Below, piece by piece: positions 21,490-31,757 of a stretch of 64,000 nucleotides of DNA. Under the pieces are notes generated by a model. That model searched no databases and was not told the origin of the DNA. It worked only from the letters and a program-made list of their open reading frames with translations. The position numbers were made by a program, and so were the translations under genes. Every line of letters begins with the position of its first letter. The first letter of the stretch is position 1. The stretch is taken from assembly GCA_036365515.1 (NCBI GenBank), contig CM070876.1, forward strand, positions 102,114,310 through 102,178,309. Reading direction: 5' to 3'. Origin of the DNA: Torymus aiolomorphi (taxonomy: Eukaryota > Arthropoda > Insecta > Hymenoptera > Torymidae).

Positions 21490-22916
21490 TTGGTTTGTCA
21501 ACGAAAAAGATATTTGTAAGTAAAAGTGATCGTGAATGTGAAAAGTGCATATACGTAAGAAGAAAGACGCATGTGTTACTTTTATAATTATTTTTATATA
21601 AATCATGCTTTATCACAAGGAGTTGTGTGAGTTAAAGTTATATACCTTTTCTTTTCTAGAATCAGTCACCATGGATAAGAGTACAGTTCTCAAAATGATA
21701 AATGCCGACATTGGTGGATTTAAGAATGAGAAATCGAAGATTTCAGAGATACTTGAAGGTTGTACAACTGAATTTAAAATTTATATGGATGATTTACTGT
21801 CACAAATGACGACAGGAGGTTTGGCTCTATTACTCGCCAAGACTCCAAACGTTGTTAAGAAGAAAATCAAAAGAATTAAGACTATTCCAGAAAATGATGA
21901 AATTGAAAATGATGACTCGATCCTCACAAGTAAATACAGTTTTAGAAATTTCATCTATTCATCAAGGCAGATCTAAAAGAAGTGCATTAGCAAAGGCCTA
22001 AAATATTATCAGAAAACAAATATCTGATGATGAGACTGGCTCACCTTTGGTGAACAAGGTTCGTATCTTTTAATTTTGTAATCTTAAGCAAATTTTAAAT
22101 AAATAAATATATAGATTATAAATCATAAATCATGTTGAGTTTTAACAATAAAATTTTTATTTTTCAATAGATTAAAGGAAGTCGGACAAAGAGACTGAAA
22201 GAATTACTTGAAAGTTCAGATGAAGATGAAAGACGACCATAGAAAATAAGCAAATTAGGAAAGAAAATTTTGAGTAAAAATAAAAATAAAGATGAAACTC
22301 ATGATGTAATAGATGATTTAATGCAAGATGCAGTTACAAATGAAAGTCTTACTTCAAAAGGACAAAATCAAAAAATAATATCAGTAAAACGTAAACTCTA
22401 ACAAGATGATTAAGAGGCATATACTATGTTAACATCTGATCAAACATTTCTACTTACTGAGGAACCTGTTGCGAAAAAGCTAATTGCTCAAGAGTGTCAC
22501 AGAAAAATGAGAAATATATAAATGCATTGGAAACAATTTCAGAACAATCAGTTTCTCCAAAACAAAGTGAAGTTTTAAGTAAAAAATCCACTAGATCATC
22601 TGCTTCAGTAATAAGTACTCAAGGACCAAGTAAATTTATCAAAGTGAATATTATAAATGAAACTATGGCTATGAGTAATGCTGATGAGACGGTAACTTCA
22701 ATGTATGAAGATGCAATTTGCAAACCTGTACCAATAATGAACTCAACTATGAAGCCAAATACTACAGTAACTTTAGAGAAAATGACAAATGCAACAGTTT
22801 TAATTGAACCATTATCTACCAAAAATGTATTCAATGAAACAGTTACTATTACAAAAAAGAAAAACTCATTCAAGGAACCTTTATTCCATAGCATTATTAA
22901 AGAGCCAGAAGAATAG
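21490..22916 (+). pseudogene. decayed gene resembling inner centromere protein (INCENP)
   Basis: A non-coding first exon appears to end at about 21513 (TTT then GTAAGT). The next exon starts at 21660 after a clean acceptor (TTTTCTTTTCTAG), with the ATG at 21671 in a strong CACCATGG context. The opening peptide (MDKSTVLKMINADIGGF...) is followed by LLLAKTPNVVKKKIKRIK, which resembles the N-terminal chromosomal-passenger region of INCENP. A frame change near 21930 leads to GRSKRSALAKA then a TAA. An intron with GT..AG ends spans 22059-22170. The second exon has further stops (after DEDERRP and VKRKL) and a 140-codon open part at 22494-22916 with NATVLIEPL and NETVTI repeats. INCENP scaffolds Aurora B at centromeres. 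The C-terminal IN-box was not found. The match is by eye, so the identity is tentative; the broken state is certain. Confidence 0.45.
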
Positions 22917-22929
22917 AATGCCAATACTA

Positions 22930-23750
22930 CTAGAACTATAGTTCAGATGCTCCAGAGAATACAAACAATATAACTGTAAATTATAGAAAAACAAGTGCTA
23001 AAACTAAGAAAGATAGTGCTGAAAGATAATGAGTTCATTTTAAGCGTTTTTGGAGGTGTATGTATGTCTATACGTATATATGAGATCAAGTAACCCGATT
23101 ATCTCAGCGAATTTTCAATGGATCCAAACGAGCTTTAGGGAATATACTCCTCTAATTATACCTAACTGGTGGTTCACAAATGAGAAAGGTCGATAGAAAA
23201 TTTTTAAAATGCGAGCACAAAGAAATATCTCAAAAAATCGATTTTTAAGCCTAATGTATAATAGAAAAATTAATTTTAAGCTAATATCTACAAGCCTATC
23301 TGCTAGAACTAATTAAAAGACACCTTTTTTCTGTTGGGAGTTTTTTTGCTACAAGCAATATTTACCAACAGAAATGCGAAAAAAACGGCAAAGAAGGTAA
23401 AAAATGGACGATTCTCGGCTATAACTCAACAGGGTTTCATTTAACACATAATTTAACATTATTATGTAAAATTAATTTCTGACGAGTTAAACTCATAACG
23501 AGAAGGACGACATCCATCAGGAAGCCGTGCTACAGCAGTGAGTAGTCTGCTGTAATCGATGGGAACGAACGCCGGAGTCAGACAGCTGGGCGACACGATA
23601 CCACGTGCGCACACGCAGCAGCGTCGGCGTCGGGCCATGCGGAGTGCGCCTCGTGCTGCGGCAATAGTACTTCGCGCGGCCGCTCTGCATGCACGCGGCG
23701 CTAACGTGAAGGCACGGAGGCCGAAAAGAAAATAGTCAGATAATAGCCAG
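22930..23750. other. non-coding stretch between two pseudogenes
   Basis: The first part is AT-rich, with remnants of the INCENP-like 3' region up to about 23035. From 23500 to 23740 it is GC-rich, with CpGs and cacgtgc-type phrases, and leads into the TIA-1/TIAR-like copy. I see no independent gene. Confidence 0.35.
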
Positions 23751-23754
23751 ATTC

Positions 23755-24186
23755 TTGAGCGCCTTCGTCGATTTAACGAAACACCAGTGCGCCGTCGCGG
23801 ACTTTGCCGCCATGAACAAGCGCGTCTTCTGCTTCAACAAGAAGATCAAGGTTAACTGGGCCACGCGTCCGTGTAACGAGCCCAAGCTCGACAGCCGTCA
23901 TCAAATATTCGTCGGCGACCTCTCGCCCGAGATCGAGACGCAGACACTGCGTGAGGCTTTCACGTTCTTCGTCAAGATCAGCGATTGCCGTATCGTGCGC
24001 GATCCACAGATGCTCAAGAGCAAGGGTTATTACAACTTCGTATTGTCTGCGAAGAAGAGCGACGTCGAGGCGGCGATTGCCGCGATGAAGCCACCGCACC
24101 CTTTGGGGAAAAGAAAATGGAGATCCAAAAAGTGTTACGTAGTTGAAATTCCGAACGTTCATAATGAACGAAATATTAACTTATAG
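23755..24186 (+). pseudogene. TIA-1/TIAR (Rox8-like) RNA-binding protein pseudogene, RRM fragment
   Basis: The open frame encodes the end of one RRM and most of the next in the order expected for TIA-1/TIAR proteins, which bind U-rich RNA in splicing and stress granules. AAMNKRVF and IKVNWATRP close RRM1. HQIFVGDLSPEIETQTLREA (RNP2) and SDCRIVRDPQMLKSKGYYNF (RNP1, altered) make RRM2. The RNP1 core KGYAFVSF is degraded, and after AAIAAMKPPHPLG the sequence leaves the family. The N-terminus of RRM1 and all of RRM3 are missing. It is GC-richer than its surroundings. The absence of introns across the RRM1-RRM2 junction suggests a retrocopy, though that is not proven. Confidence 0.7.
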
Positions 24187-24359
24187 TTTCTAATTTTGGT
24201 TAGAATTCGTCGAAGTGGTTTTAGTGGTGACTGCAAGAGTGACAAGTGAAGGGATACAGTTATTATCATTTTTTAAATATATTAAGTAGCCAACTTCGGC
24301 TAAATCTGAAAATGGCAAAAATCTTTCGATCACTATGAACGTTCGAAATTTCAAGCACC

Positions 24360-24530
24360 TACAGTGTTGTACCCAATGCTGACGAACATGCTCAACAGGT
24401 TACGGCTCCGTATTATGGCTTGCATGATATGGTCAACAGCAGGCTCAATACATGAATAGCATGAGAATGCCAGCACCAGCTGCAGGCACATGGCAACCAA
24501 GACAAATAGGTAAGTAGGTCACCACCAGTC
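24360..24530 (+). pseudogene. second fragment of the TIA-1/TIAR-like copy (Gln/Tyr-rich tail)
   Basis: In two frames joined by a small indel the sequence reads AQQVTAPYYGLH and then QQQAQYMNSMRMPAPAAGTW QPRQIGK, a Gln/Tyr/Met-rich composition like the C-terminal tail of TIA-1/TIAR proteins. It lies 170 bp downstream of the RRM fragment on the same strand, so it is probably the same pseudogene. It ends at a donor-like GGTAAGTAG. Identity is inferred mostly from position and composition. Confidence 0.35.
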
Positions 24531-24565
24531 TTTTTATAAATTTGTTGATTTATGGGGGACAATTC

Positions 24566-24692
24566 TTAGGCTGAAATCACATGGTGCGGAATAGAGCTGC
24601 AGAATAAAGTTTGTGTCATGGAGACTCTGGCTGTTGCCATAATGCAACCTCTATTCTACAGCTCTGTTCCGCGCCATGTGATTTCAGCCTAA
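24566..24692. mobile_element. palindromic MITE, 127 bp
   Basis: The left arm TTAGGCTGAAATCACATGG and right arm CCATGTGATTTCAGCCTAA are perfect inverse copies, and the next 25 bp of each arm also pair with few mismatches. Confidence 0.85.
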
Positions 24693-24719
24693 CGGCCTGT
24701 CTTCAATAAGCGAATGATG

Positions 24720-24878
24720 AATTATGCATGATGAAAAAAATTTTGTTGTCCGATATCTAATGAATTTGTAGTCAGTGTTTGAAGAAGAAACCTTCTCTCT
24801 AAGCGGGTGACATACATAACCACTGACTATACATTCAGTCGATATCGGACAACAAAAATTTTTTCATCATGCATAATT
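24720..24878. mobile_element. palindromic MITE, 159 bp
   Basis: The arms AATTATGCATGATGAAAAA and its complement, followed by tgttgtccgatatc / gatatcggacaaca and gtcagtg / cactgac, pair over about 60 bp each side. It lies 27 bp from the previous MITE but is an unrelated family. Confidence 0.85.
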
Positions 24879-24879
24879 T

Positions 24880-25640
24880 GTATCAGTAATCCATTTTTTT
24901 AATTTATTTTTTCATTAAATATTTTTTGAAACTTTCGGTATCACAAGATTATTATTGAAGTAGTTATACTTTTTGAAGATAAAACTTTATTTTGTAATTC
25001 AAAATAAAAGTCAAAAAGTGATTGAATTGTGAAACTTTCTTTAATTAACAATGGTCTAAATAGATTTCCATTTTTACTAGAAATTATTTTAATTATGCTC
25101 TTTTGTAATTTTTTTTAGTCTCAATAATATTTTTATGTACACCGCCCCATGCTATAATTCTCTAATTAGCTATACTAGTAAATTAAGCATAATAAACAAC
25201 TTTTAATTGTTTCATCATCGTAAACTCTTCTAATTTATAAAAAACGATTATTAAATATTCAATTTTTTAATTATAAATTAAATATGTTTATCCCATTTTA
25301 GATGCCAATCAATGTTAATCTCCAAGTACGTACTAGGAGACGCTCTTATATTCATAATTGCTGTTGCAAATTTTGATTTCTTTTACTCTATGCGTTATCA
25401 TTTTTGTACGGATCCTACAAAATTATATTGCGGTTTTATAAGACTAGTATTGTAAGAATAATATATATATTATAACTAATGATAATTGTTTTTTCAGATT
25501 AGATAACTATACTCTGCACCACTGGTTATTGATGGCATCCTTGTAAGCCTAATACTCGTAGAATACAGCAGGCTAAGAAAATTAGAGGAAATGGCTCGCT
25601 GTACATATTATAGGCAGCTTTCCTGAAGAATGTGCCCATG
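24880..25640. other. AT-rich stretch, no gene seen
   Basis: There is no recognisable feature before 25500. From 25500 to 25640 the sequence is less AT-rich and ends in ATGATGTAAGTATG, the donor that begins the first copy of the repeated module. Confidence 0.35.
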
Positions 25641-25643
25641 ATG

Positions 25644-26150
25644 TAAGTATGCTTCGGACTGGGATTTTATTTAATAGTATAGCCAAACAACCTCCAAGTT
25701 TCCATCTGTCTGCTCCTCTGTTCCTGGCAGTTCGATACTGCTCTCCTCATCTCTACTGCTTAACACATTATTAATATATTTTGTTTTGCCCTAAGGCGAA
25801 GAGTTCCTGTAGACGACATCACGACGTCTTGAGCTAGTGCTGTCACCGTTTTGTTTATTAGGACCAGATGGTGGAGGCATGCATTTTATGTGGACATCGG
25901 CACCCTTTCAACGTTTTGGAAAAATTTCCGGGTGAGTAGTTTGCTGTAAGAAAGTTTACAGCTTTTCTATAGCTGAAACCTATCCTATAACTTTTCCTTT
26001 ACCTTTGACAGGAGCTTGGCTTCTCTTTGCTCCCTCAGCTGCCAACTTGTTCCTGTTTTAATTATGTTTTATTACCCAGGGTGAAGAGCTCCTGTAGACG
26101 ACATCGCGACGTCTTTTGTTGCTACTGTCGCGGTTTTGCTACATCATCGG
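25644..26150 (+). repeat. repeated exon/intron-like module, copies 1 and 2
   Basis: Copy 1 starts with donor-like GTAAGTATGCTTCGGACTG. It then shows the blocks attttatttaatagtatagc, tttccatctgtctgctcc, tgttcctggcagttcgatac and tgctctcctcatc, and an acceptor-like CCCTAAG followed by GCGAAGAGTTCCTGTAGACG (ends about 25830). A second, more diverged copy follows: a donor GGTGAGTAG near 25932, atagctgaa, a pyrimidine tract, ACCCAG and GGTGAAGAGCTCCTGTAGAC at 26079-26100. The order and strand match the copies at 34.2-35.0, 37.9-38.4 and 40.5-40.7 kb. Confidence 0.75.
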
Positions 26151-26636
26151 CCGCGTTCACTTGCTGCACTCTATGGTAAGGAGTTACGATTCTGTGAGAA
26201 GTAAGGCACATTCGAGTAAGTTGTTAATCTGTCGCGGTTGTCATGCTTGTTTCGCACTATGAAACACGCTCACTTTTATATTTAAGCATTTAAGTATTTA
26301 TTTAACCAGTAAAAAAGGATAACATCGTATAACTTCCTACAGTAGGATACAGAGTAACTCCTACAGAGGGAAACAATATAGTGTTTCCCTGTGCGTAGGC
26401 CTGGTATAACTTAAAAACTAATCAAACTAAAATGTGTTGTGCAACATTACACTAAATAACGGTATTTAATACAATCTGTAGTAGTAATAGTGATTATATA
26501 TATATGGAAAAATCTAAGATACAATATATATTTTGCTTGTTGTCTATGACTTGCTTTAAAAAGATCCATAATTAGACTTAATCCAATTTTTTAGTCTAAT
26601 TTTTATAGTTTACTAACTAGCTAATAACTCTTTGAG
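26150..26636. other. AT-rich stretch, no gene seen
   Basis: I see nothing identifiable here beyond a short AT run near 26496-26504. Confidence 0.35.
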
Positions 26637-27316
26637 ATTATTTAAATAAGTTTCCTTAAAAAAATGTTGAGGTTAGTATTACTTATCTGATAAAAGGTAT
26701 CTTCTATAGATATTTCCAATAAAAAAACTTTAATTAACTGGTGTTCGCTCTTTTAGCAAGCTGTGATTAATTTCACTTGCGATACACATATACACATCCC
26801 CATGAATCAATGCTGTTTACTAATGAAACTAATAACAGCTATGTCGCATTGACCTATACCGTATATTTCCTCATTTTTCCATTTTTTTTATTCCAAGGGC
26901 TACAGCCTTACACTATGGCCCAAGATACCAAGTTCTGTCATAAATCTTAAAAGTTTGTGTACTTCTTTTACATGCACCTAACATCACCACTCCAAGAGAT
27001 ACTTACTTTAAACTATTATCAATCAAATAATGCTACAGCACTGTTTTATCCACCGAACCATGAAAGATATCGATATAAGATATAGGTCAATGCAACACAG
27101 CGGTTATTAGTTCAGTAAATAGCATTGATTTATGGAATGCGTATCTGCAAGTGAAATTAAAAAGTTTGCTAAAAGAGCAAATAGCAGTTAACTAAAGTTT
27201 TTTTATTGGAAATATCTGTAGAAGTTATAGTTACAATTCAAAAAAAGGGAAAAACATTGTGGCAGTTTTATCAGATAAGTATTAACTTCAACAGTTTTTT
27301 CAGGAAACTTATTTAA
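26637..27316. mobile_element. foldback element, ~680 bp
   Basis: The arms run inward from TTATTTAAATAAGTTTCC on the left and GGAAACTTATTTAA on the right. They pair over more than 200 bp (for example aatattcttatctgataaaa-type blocks, gatatttccaataaaaaaac, tgctcttttagcaa, and ataggtcaatgc near the centre). Coding capacity is nil. Its right end coincides with the TTAA of the next element. Confidence 0.8.
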
Positions 27317-28261
27317 GGGGTTATATCTGGTTGGAATTTTTTTTTTTTCCATTTTTTTTTATTGGCTTAAAGTATGGTAAAACATCCCTAGATTTATGAT
27401 CAATAATGTCCAAACATGAAAGAAACTCAGACAAATTTTAAAAATCAATTTTTCCAAAGCAATTCTGAGGTGAAAAATGAAGAAATTTCGTCTATTTCGT
27501 TGACGGTGCATTTTTGAATCTCGCGGTCATATATATGCTTATAATTTATCGACCGCCGAGAATATACTTCAAAACTATGCTATAGACCTATGCTATGCTA
27601 TATACGACCTTAGAAGGACAATTATATGGTGCTGGGATAGCAGAGTAAAGGTAAAAAAATTATTACGGCCCTCATTACGATTTCACAAAATTATAAAGTT
27701 TTCAAATTTCAAGTACGTTTATCTCAAAACCAAGTTTTCAAAATCGGCACGCAGTAAAACTCGATGAGTTTTCATCCGATTGATTTGAAATTTTAACTGT
27801 AGCTTCTTCATTAGATTATCTGTTTAAGTACACACGATTTCAACGATCGATAAACAATTAAAAAAGTTATAAACAATTTAAGTCGATTTTTTTCGTCGAA
27901 AACGCAACTTTTTGTTTGAACAACCGCCATTTTGCGAAAAAAATTCCTAAAAATATAATCGTGTGTACTTCAACCGCAAAACTCATGTATATATGAAAAA
28001 AATTTTTTTATTGTTCCAGATGGTGATCCAGAGGACTTCTACTGCGTGCCGCAGAGATACTTTTTCAAATACTGCTTTACATTTATTGACAAATAGCCGC
28101 CATTTTGTAAATTTCACCAATAAAAAAATTTTTTTATATTCCCAAAAAAGAGTTGCTTAACCGATTCATATATTATTTATTTATGCTAATTTAAAAACGA
28201 GCTCAAAAAAAATATGAAAAAAGGCCTTTTTTTTGAGCTCCAACCAGATATAACCCCTTAA
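27313..28261. mobile_element. non-autonomous TIR element in a TTAA target, ~940 bp
   Basis: The ends are TTAA-GGGGTTATATCTGGTTGGA and its exact inverse, TCCAACCAGATATAACCCC-TTAA, giving 19-bp terminal inverted repeats and a TTAA duplication (27313-27316 and 28258-28261). TTAA duplications are typical of piggyBac and Kolobok-type elements. The interior is AT-rich with poly-A/T runs and no transposase; a 65-codon frame at 27963 has no support. Confidence 0.8.
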
Positions 28262-28636
28262 CATATTGTATCTCACTTTTTATTTAGAAAATAGAATCTT
28301 TCTATGTTTTTTTTTTCTTTTTATGACGTAGAAGGATAATTAACCACATCTAGTCATTTAAAGAATGGTAAATCTATTGAAAAGTTTATGCTACTATTGC
28401 ATATATAATGCCCTTACTAAAAGAGAAAAGAAGTTTTGTGATTTTACTGAATATTGGAGAAAAAAAATACAAATAATGCAAATATCGTAAGAAATTGAAT
28501 ATATTCAGGTAATATAATTTGTTTTTATAAATAACTTGACTTGATTCTTTATATTTTACACAATTTATGTATATTTAATCAGAATAGATTATACTAACAC
28601 TGTTTTATCGGCAGAACATGTAAAAGTAATGAATAG

Positions 28637-28906
28637 AAATAAAAGGATAATGATTACGCCTTGAACAAATTCAGTAGCCCTGCGCAATGTTGTAATACAT
28701 CATTCTACAAAGTTTAGAGGCAAAAAAACGACGACACCTTTGTTTATTTTTGGAACGAAATTTGGTTAATTTTCGTTCGAAAAATAAACAAAGGTGTCGT
28801 CGTTTGTTTGTCTCAAAACTTCGTAGAACGATGTATTAGAGGATTACGCAGGGCAAGTGAATTTGTTTAAGACGCAAATCATTATCCTTTTATTTATACT
28901 AATTAT
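28637..28906. mobile_element. palindromic MITE, ~270 bp
   Basis: The arms begin AAATAAAAGGATAATGATT and end with the inverse. Inward, tcagtagccctgcg / cgcagggcaagtga and the strong centre cgacgacacctttgtttatt / aataaacaaaggtgtcgtcg also pair. There is no coding capacity. Confidence 0.85.
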
Positions 28907-29267
28907 TTTGACATGCATATATTATTGTTGCAGCGCAAAGACTGGAAAAAGGAAAATATGTATGTATTATTGTTTAAATTCCTTGCTGTTTAAAAAATAA
29001 GAATGGTTCTAACTTTTTTCAAGGAAGACTTTATGATCTATAACTCCAGAGATCTTCATTGTGTGGTAATATTGACAACCTCTTCAAGTCCTGAGAAAAT
29101 TAAAGTACCGAAGGTCTAAGCTTGCGTATAGGTGAAATACACACAATTATCTATAATAAGAAATGCGTATAGGCGAAATACGCATATTTATTTACAATAA
29201 AAAAAGTTCTTCGAAAACCGGTACATAAAAGCGATCCAGGGGGGTTGTTCTTAAATGATCTACGATA
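28907..29267. other. intergenic spacer, no gene seen
   Basis: I see only AT-rich DNA and a duplicated phrase gcgtataggygaaatac at about 29125 and 29165. Confidence 0.3.
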
Positions 29268-29553
29268 AAATGTTTTATCACCGCGTAATACAGGTATATT
29301 TTTAGGACGAATAGTATAATTTAGGACAAAATTTTGATTTGATATGACATATACAGTGTTAAAACGATTATGTCGCATCGCAATGCATATCGCTATGGCG
29401 TAATATAAAATTACCCTTAGCGATATGTGTTGCGATGCGACATAATTGTTTTACCACAGTATATGTCACATCAAATCAAAATTTTATCCAAAATGGTACT
29501 ATTCGTCCTAAAAACGTACCTGTATTATGCGGTGATAAACATTTCCCTAGGAG
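29268..29553. mobile_element. palindromic MITE, ~285 bp
   Basis: The arms aaatgttttatcaccgcgta and tatgcggtgataaacattt pair, as do taggacgaatagta / tactattcgtccta, gatttgatatgacatata / its inverse, and the centre gtcgcatcgcaa / ttgcgatgcgac. The minus-strand open frames reading through it are symmetry by-products. Confidence 0.8.
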
Positions 29554-29600
29554 CTTGCTCTGCTCCTGTATATGTGGCAATGTGGCAGTAGTATCTAACA

Positions 29601-29740
29601 GCGAGTACACATAAGAGGCACAGGCGGACGGCACACGACTCTGAGCTGAATCGGAGCAAATCCACCAAGCCGGAGATTGGCTTCGATTGGCTCCGAGTCG
29701 TGTGCCTTGCGCCTGTGCCTCTTGTGGAATGTGGACTCGC
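29601..29740. mobile_element. palindromic GC-rich MITE, 140 bp
   Basis: The arms gcgagtacacataagaggca and its inverse (tgcctcttgtggaatgtgga then ctcgc), together with cacaggcg...cgcctgtg and ggcacacgactc / gagtcgtgtgcc, make a hairpin about 60 bp long per arm. Confidence 0.8.
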
Positions 29741-29796
29741 TCTAAGCGCAGCAAACATCCCACGTGACCTATATTATTACATAGATTAGCATTAGT

Positions 29797-29938
29797 GTCG
29801 TTCTCCACGGTATGCCTGACACCGCTACGACACTGAAATACTATAGTGATGTATATCTATATATGTGTGTATATATAGGTATACATCCCTAGTATTTTAC
29901 GGTGTCGTGGCGGTGTCAGGCATACCGTGGAGAACGAC
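29797..29938. mobile_element. palindromic MITE, 142 bp
   Basis: The left arm GTCGTTCTCCACGGTATGCC and its inverse at the right end pair for more than 50 bp. Mismatches are few, and a TA-rich loop lies in the middle. This is the third palindrome in 700 bp; the three share no sequence. Confidence 0.85.
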
Positions 29939-29939
29939 T

Positions 29940-30260
29940 CTTACACAGTAGCGCTCGCGGTCGCCCGGGTCGCATCATGATAATACGTTTTTCGGTCCTG
30001 TCGGTTGTCGCGTCGCTAGCGCTCAGGCTTCCCTCTCATTGCCCTTATGCCAATCGCTTACTCGCTCTTTTCCTCTCTACTTAGTAAATACGCGCCGACG
30101 GGCAGTCCGCCGCCAGTCCGCCGCCCTGTCCGCGTGCTCGATGCCGTTACGACCGACGCTCGACCAACGCATGCGCTTTATGAGTCCAGAGAATTCAAAG
30201 TCATACGCTGTGGATAGGTACCATAGTGCTGAAGTATCGAGGTTGCTGTGTTAATGTGCG
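29940..30260 (+). promoter_or_regulatory. CpG-rich island, promoter-like
   Basis: GC-rich DNA with many CpGs (gcgctcgcggtcgcccgg near 29950; gcagtccgccgccagtccg near 30102) contrasts with AT-rich flanks. No start codon with a convincing frame follows. It could be the promoter of a non-coding transcript reading toward the repeated modules at 34-41 kb; this is speculation from position. Confidence 0.3.
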
Positions 30261-31620
30261 TGGGGACCTTGACCTTCTGCTGCTTAATAGTCCGTTCCTT
30301 CACCTCCTGCTGCTGTCTACGATGTCATCTCCATAGGGGATTGCTTCGTTTTTATGTACATTGGCGTTCCATGCAGTGCATCAGTTCGAGGTTATGTTAC
30401 CCATCTGAATAGTGTACAGGTACATATAGGTGAGATCAGTGCATGGAAAGTGTTGGTAGTGCATTTGTCTCATGCTCGTGGTTTTGCTACGAGGATGTTG
30501 CAGTCATGGAGCCCAGATGAGCAAGGGAGTGTTCCTTTGTTTTTTGCGGCTGAGTTTCCAGCTTCTGAGTTTGTTGCTTCATCAGTGTATTAATCTTGCA
30601 GTGAAGACAGAATACGTTAAGAAGCTATGGACTGTGTGCTGTTCTGATTTCCAAGGTGTTTGCAGCGTACAATGCAACATATGTGTCAGGGTGATAGCAA
30701 GTTACAAGGTCCAGGAAAGTGCCAGAAGCACTGATGATAGACAAACGCCATTATGCTTGGGGCAATTCCACTTCTGTGTATACATACAGATCACCATTGG
30801 CACCTATGTAGAGAGCTCGTACGCTCTTTGTCAACAATCCTAAAGTAGCTAGTAGGGAATGAAATACAAGTAAGTTATAACTTTTAGAGGGTTATTGGGA
30901 TTTAGATTACTTAGCTTCTCTGTTGAGATATATGTTTTATAGGACTCAATATACACGTTTACTTTAAGTTTATATTATACAATATCAAATATGATATTAA
31001 AAAACATCAAAATCTAAGTGTATTAAAGTCGATTTGTTCTTTTTTGTAAATTGGTTGGATTTATAAGAAAGAAATTGTTCTTTTAATTCTTGTATAGTGA
31101 TATTACTTTTCCATATTATACAATAAAACTTACTTTTAGAGGTTGTGATAGGGCAGGGTTCCATAATTTTTGTAAATTCCTACATTCTCCACTCAACTAT
31201 GCCCTTTTAAAGTAATATCAAACTCAATGCATATTGCAAATATGCTTGCTATATCTGACAAATACGCTCACACGATACTGGATTTCAAGTTTATACAGAA
31301 GGAAATCATGCTGCATCTAAAATATTGAAGCCACCTGTCAGATCTAGCAAACATACGTTTAATTCGTTGTATTTAATATTTAAAATGACATAGTTTAGTA
31401 TCTAATCTATTATAAGAAATAAAGAAAACTGCTCCAATAATATAATTATCCAGTTTCTTAGTTCAGTTATACTAGAAAATACACAAGCTGTCTTTTATAC
31501 TAGAACTCAAATAAAAATTTCTCTGGACTGAAGCCAACTAACTTAGTATAGTGATGAACTTCTTTATGATCTTAATTAATATAATTTCCAGCAAATAATT
31601 AGTTTTATTAAATTCTATTG
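30261..31620. other. intergenic, no gene seen
   Basis: Open frames at 30354-30593 and 30472-30843 overlap in different frames with no recognisable domain. A donor-like GGTAAG is absent at their ends. I do not call a gene here. Confidence 0.3.
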
Positions 31621-31757
31621 AAAATAAAATAACCGAACTCGAGACGAACCAAATTGTTACAATAAAGTATTTATTGTCATAAATAGCATGCATAGCATCA
31701 TGAGAATAAATAGTTTATTATAACAACTTGGTTTGTCTCGAGTTCGGTTATTTATCT
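31621..31757. mobile_element. palindromic MITE, 137 bp
   Basis: The arms AAATAACCGAACTCGAGAC-type on the left and GTCTCGAGTTCGGTTATTT on the right pair over about 45 bp, around an AT-rich loop containing gcatgcatagca. Confidence 0.85.

Noticed and set aside
22619..22924. 101-codon hydrophobic minus-strand frame
   Set aside because: It is antisense to the open part of the INCENP-like pseudogene; hydrophobicity arises from the complement of Lys/Asn/Thr codons.
23773..24162. 129-codon minus-strand frame
   Set aside because: It is the antisense shadow of the GC-rich TIA-1/TIAR-like fragment, whose plus-strand RRM motifs are clear.
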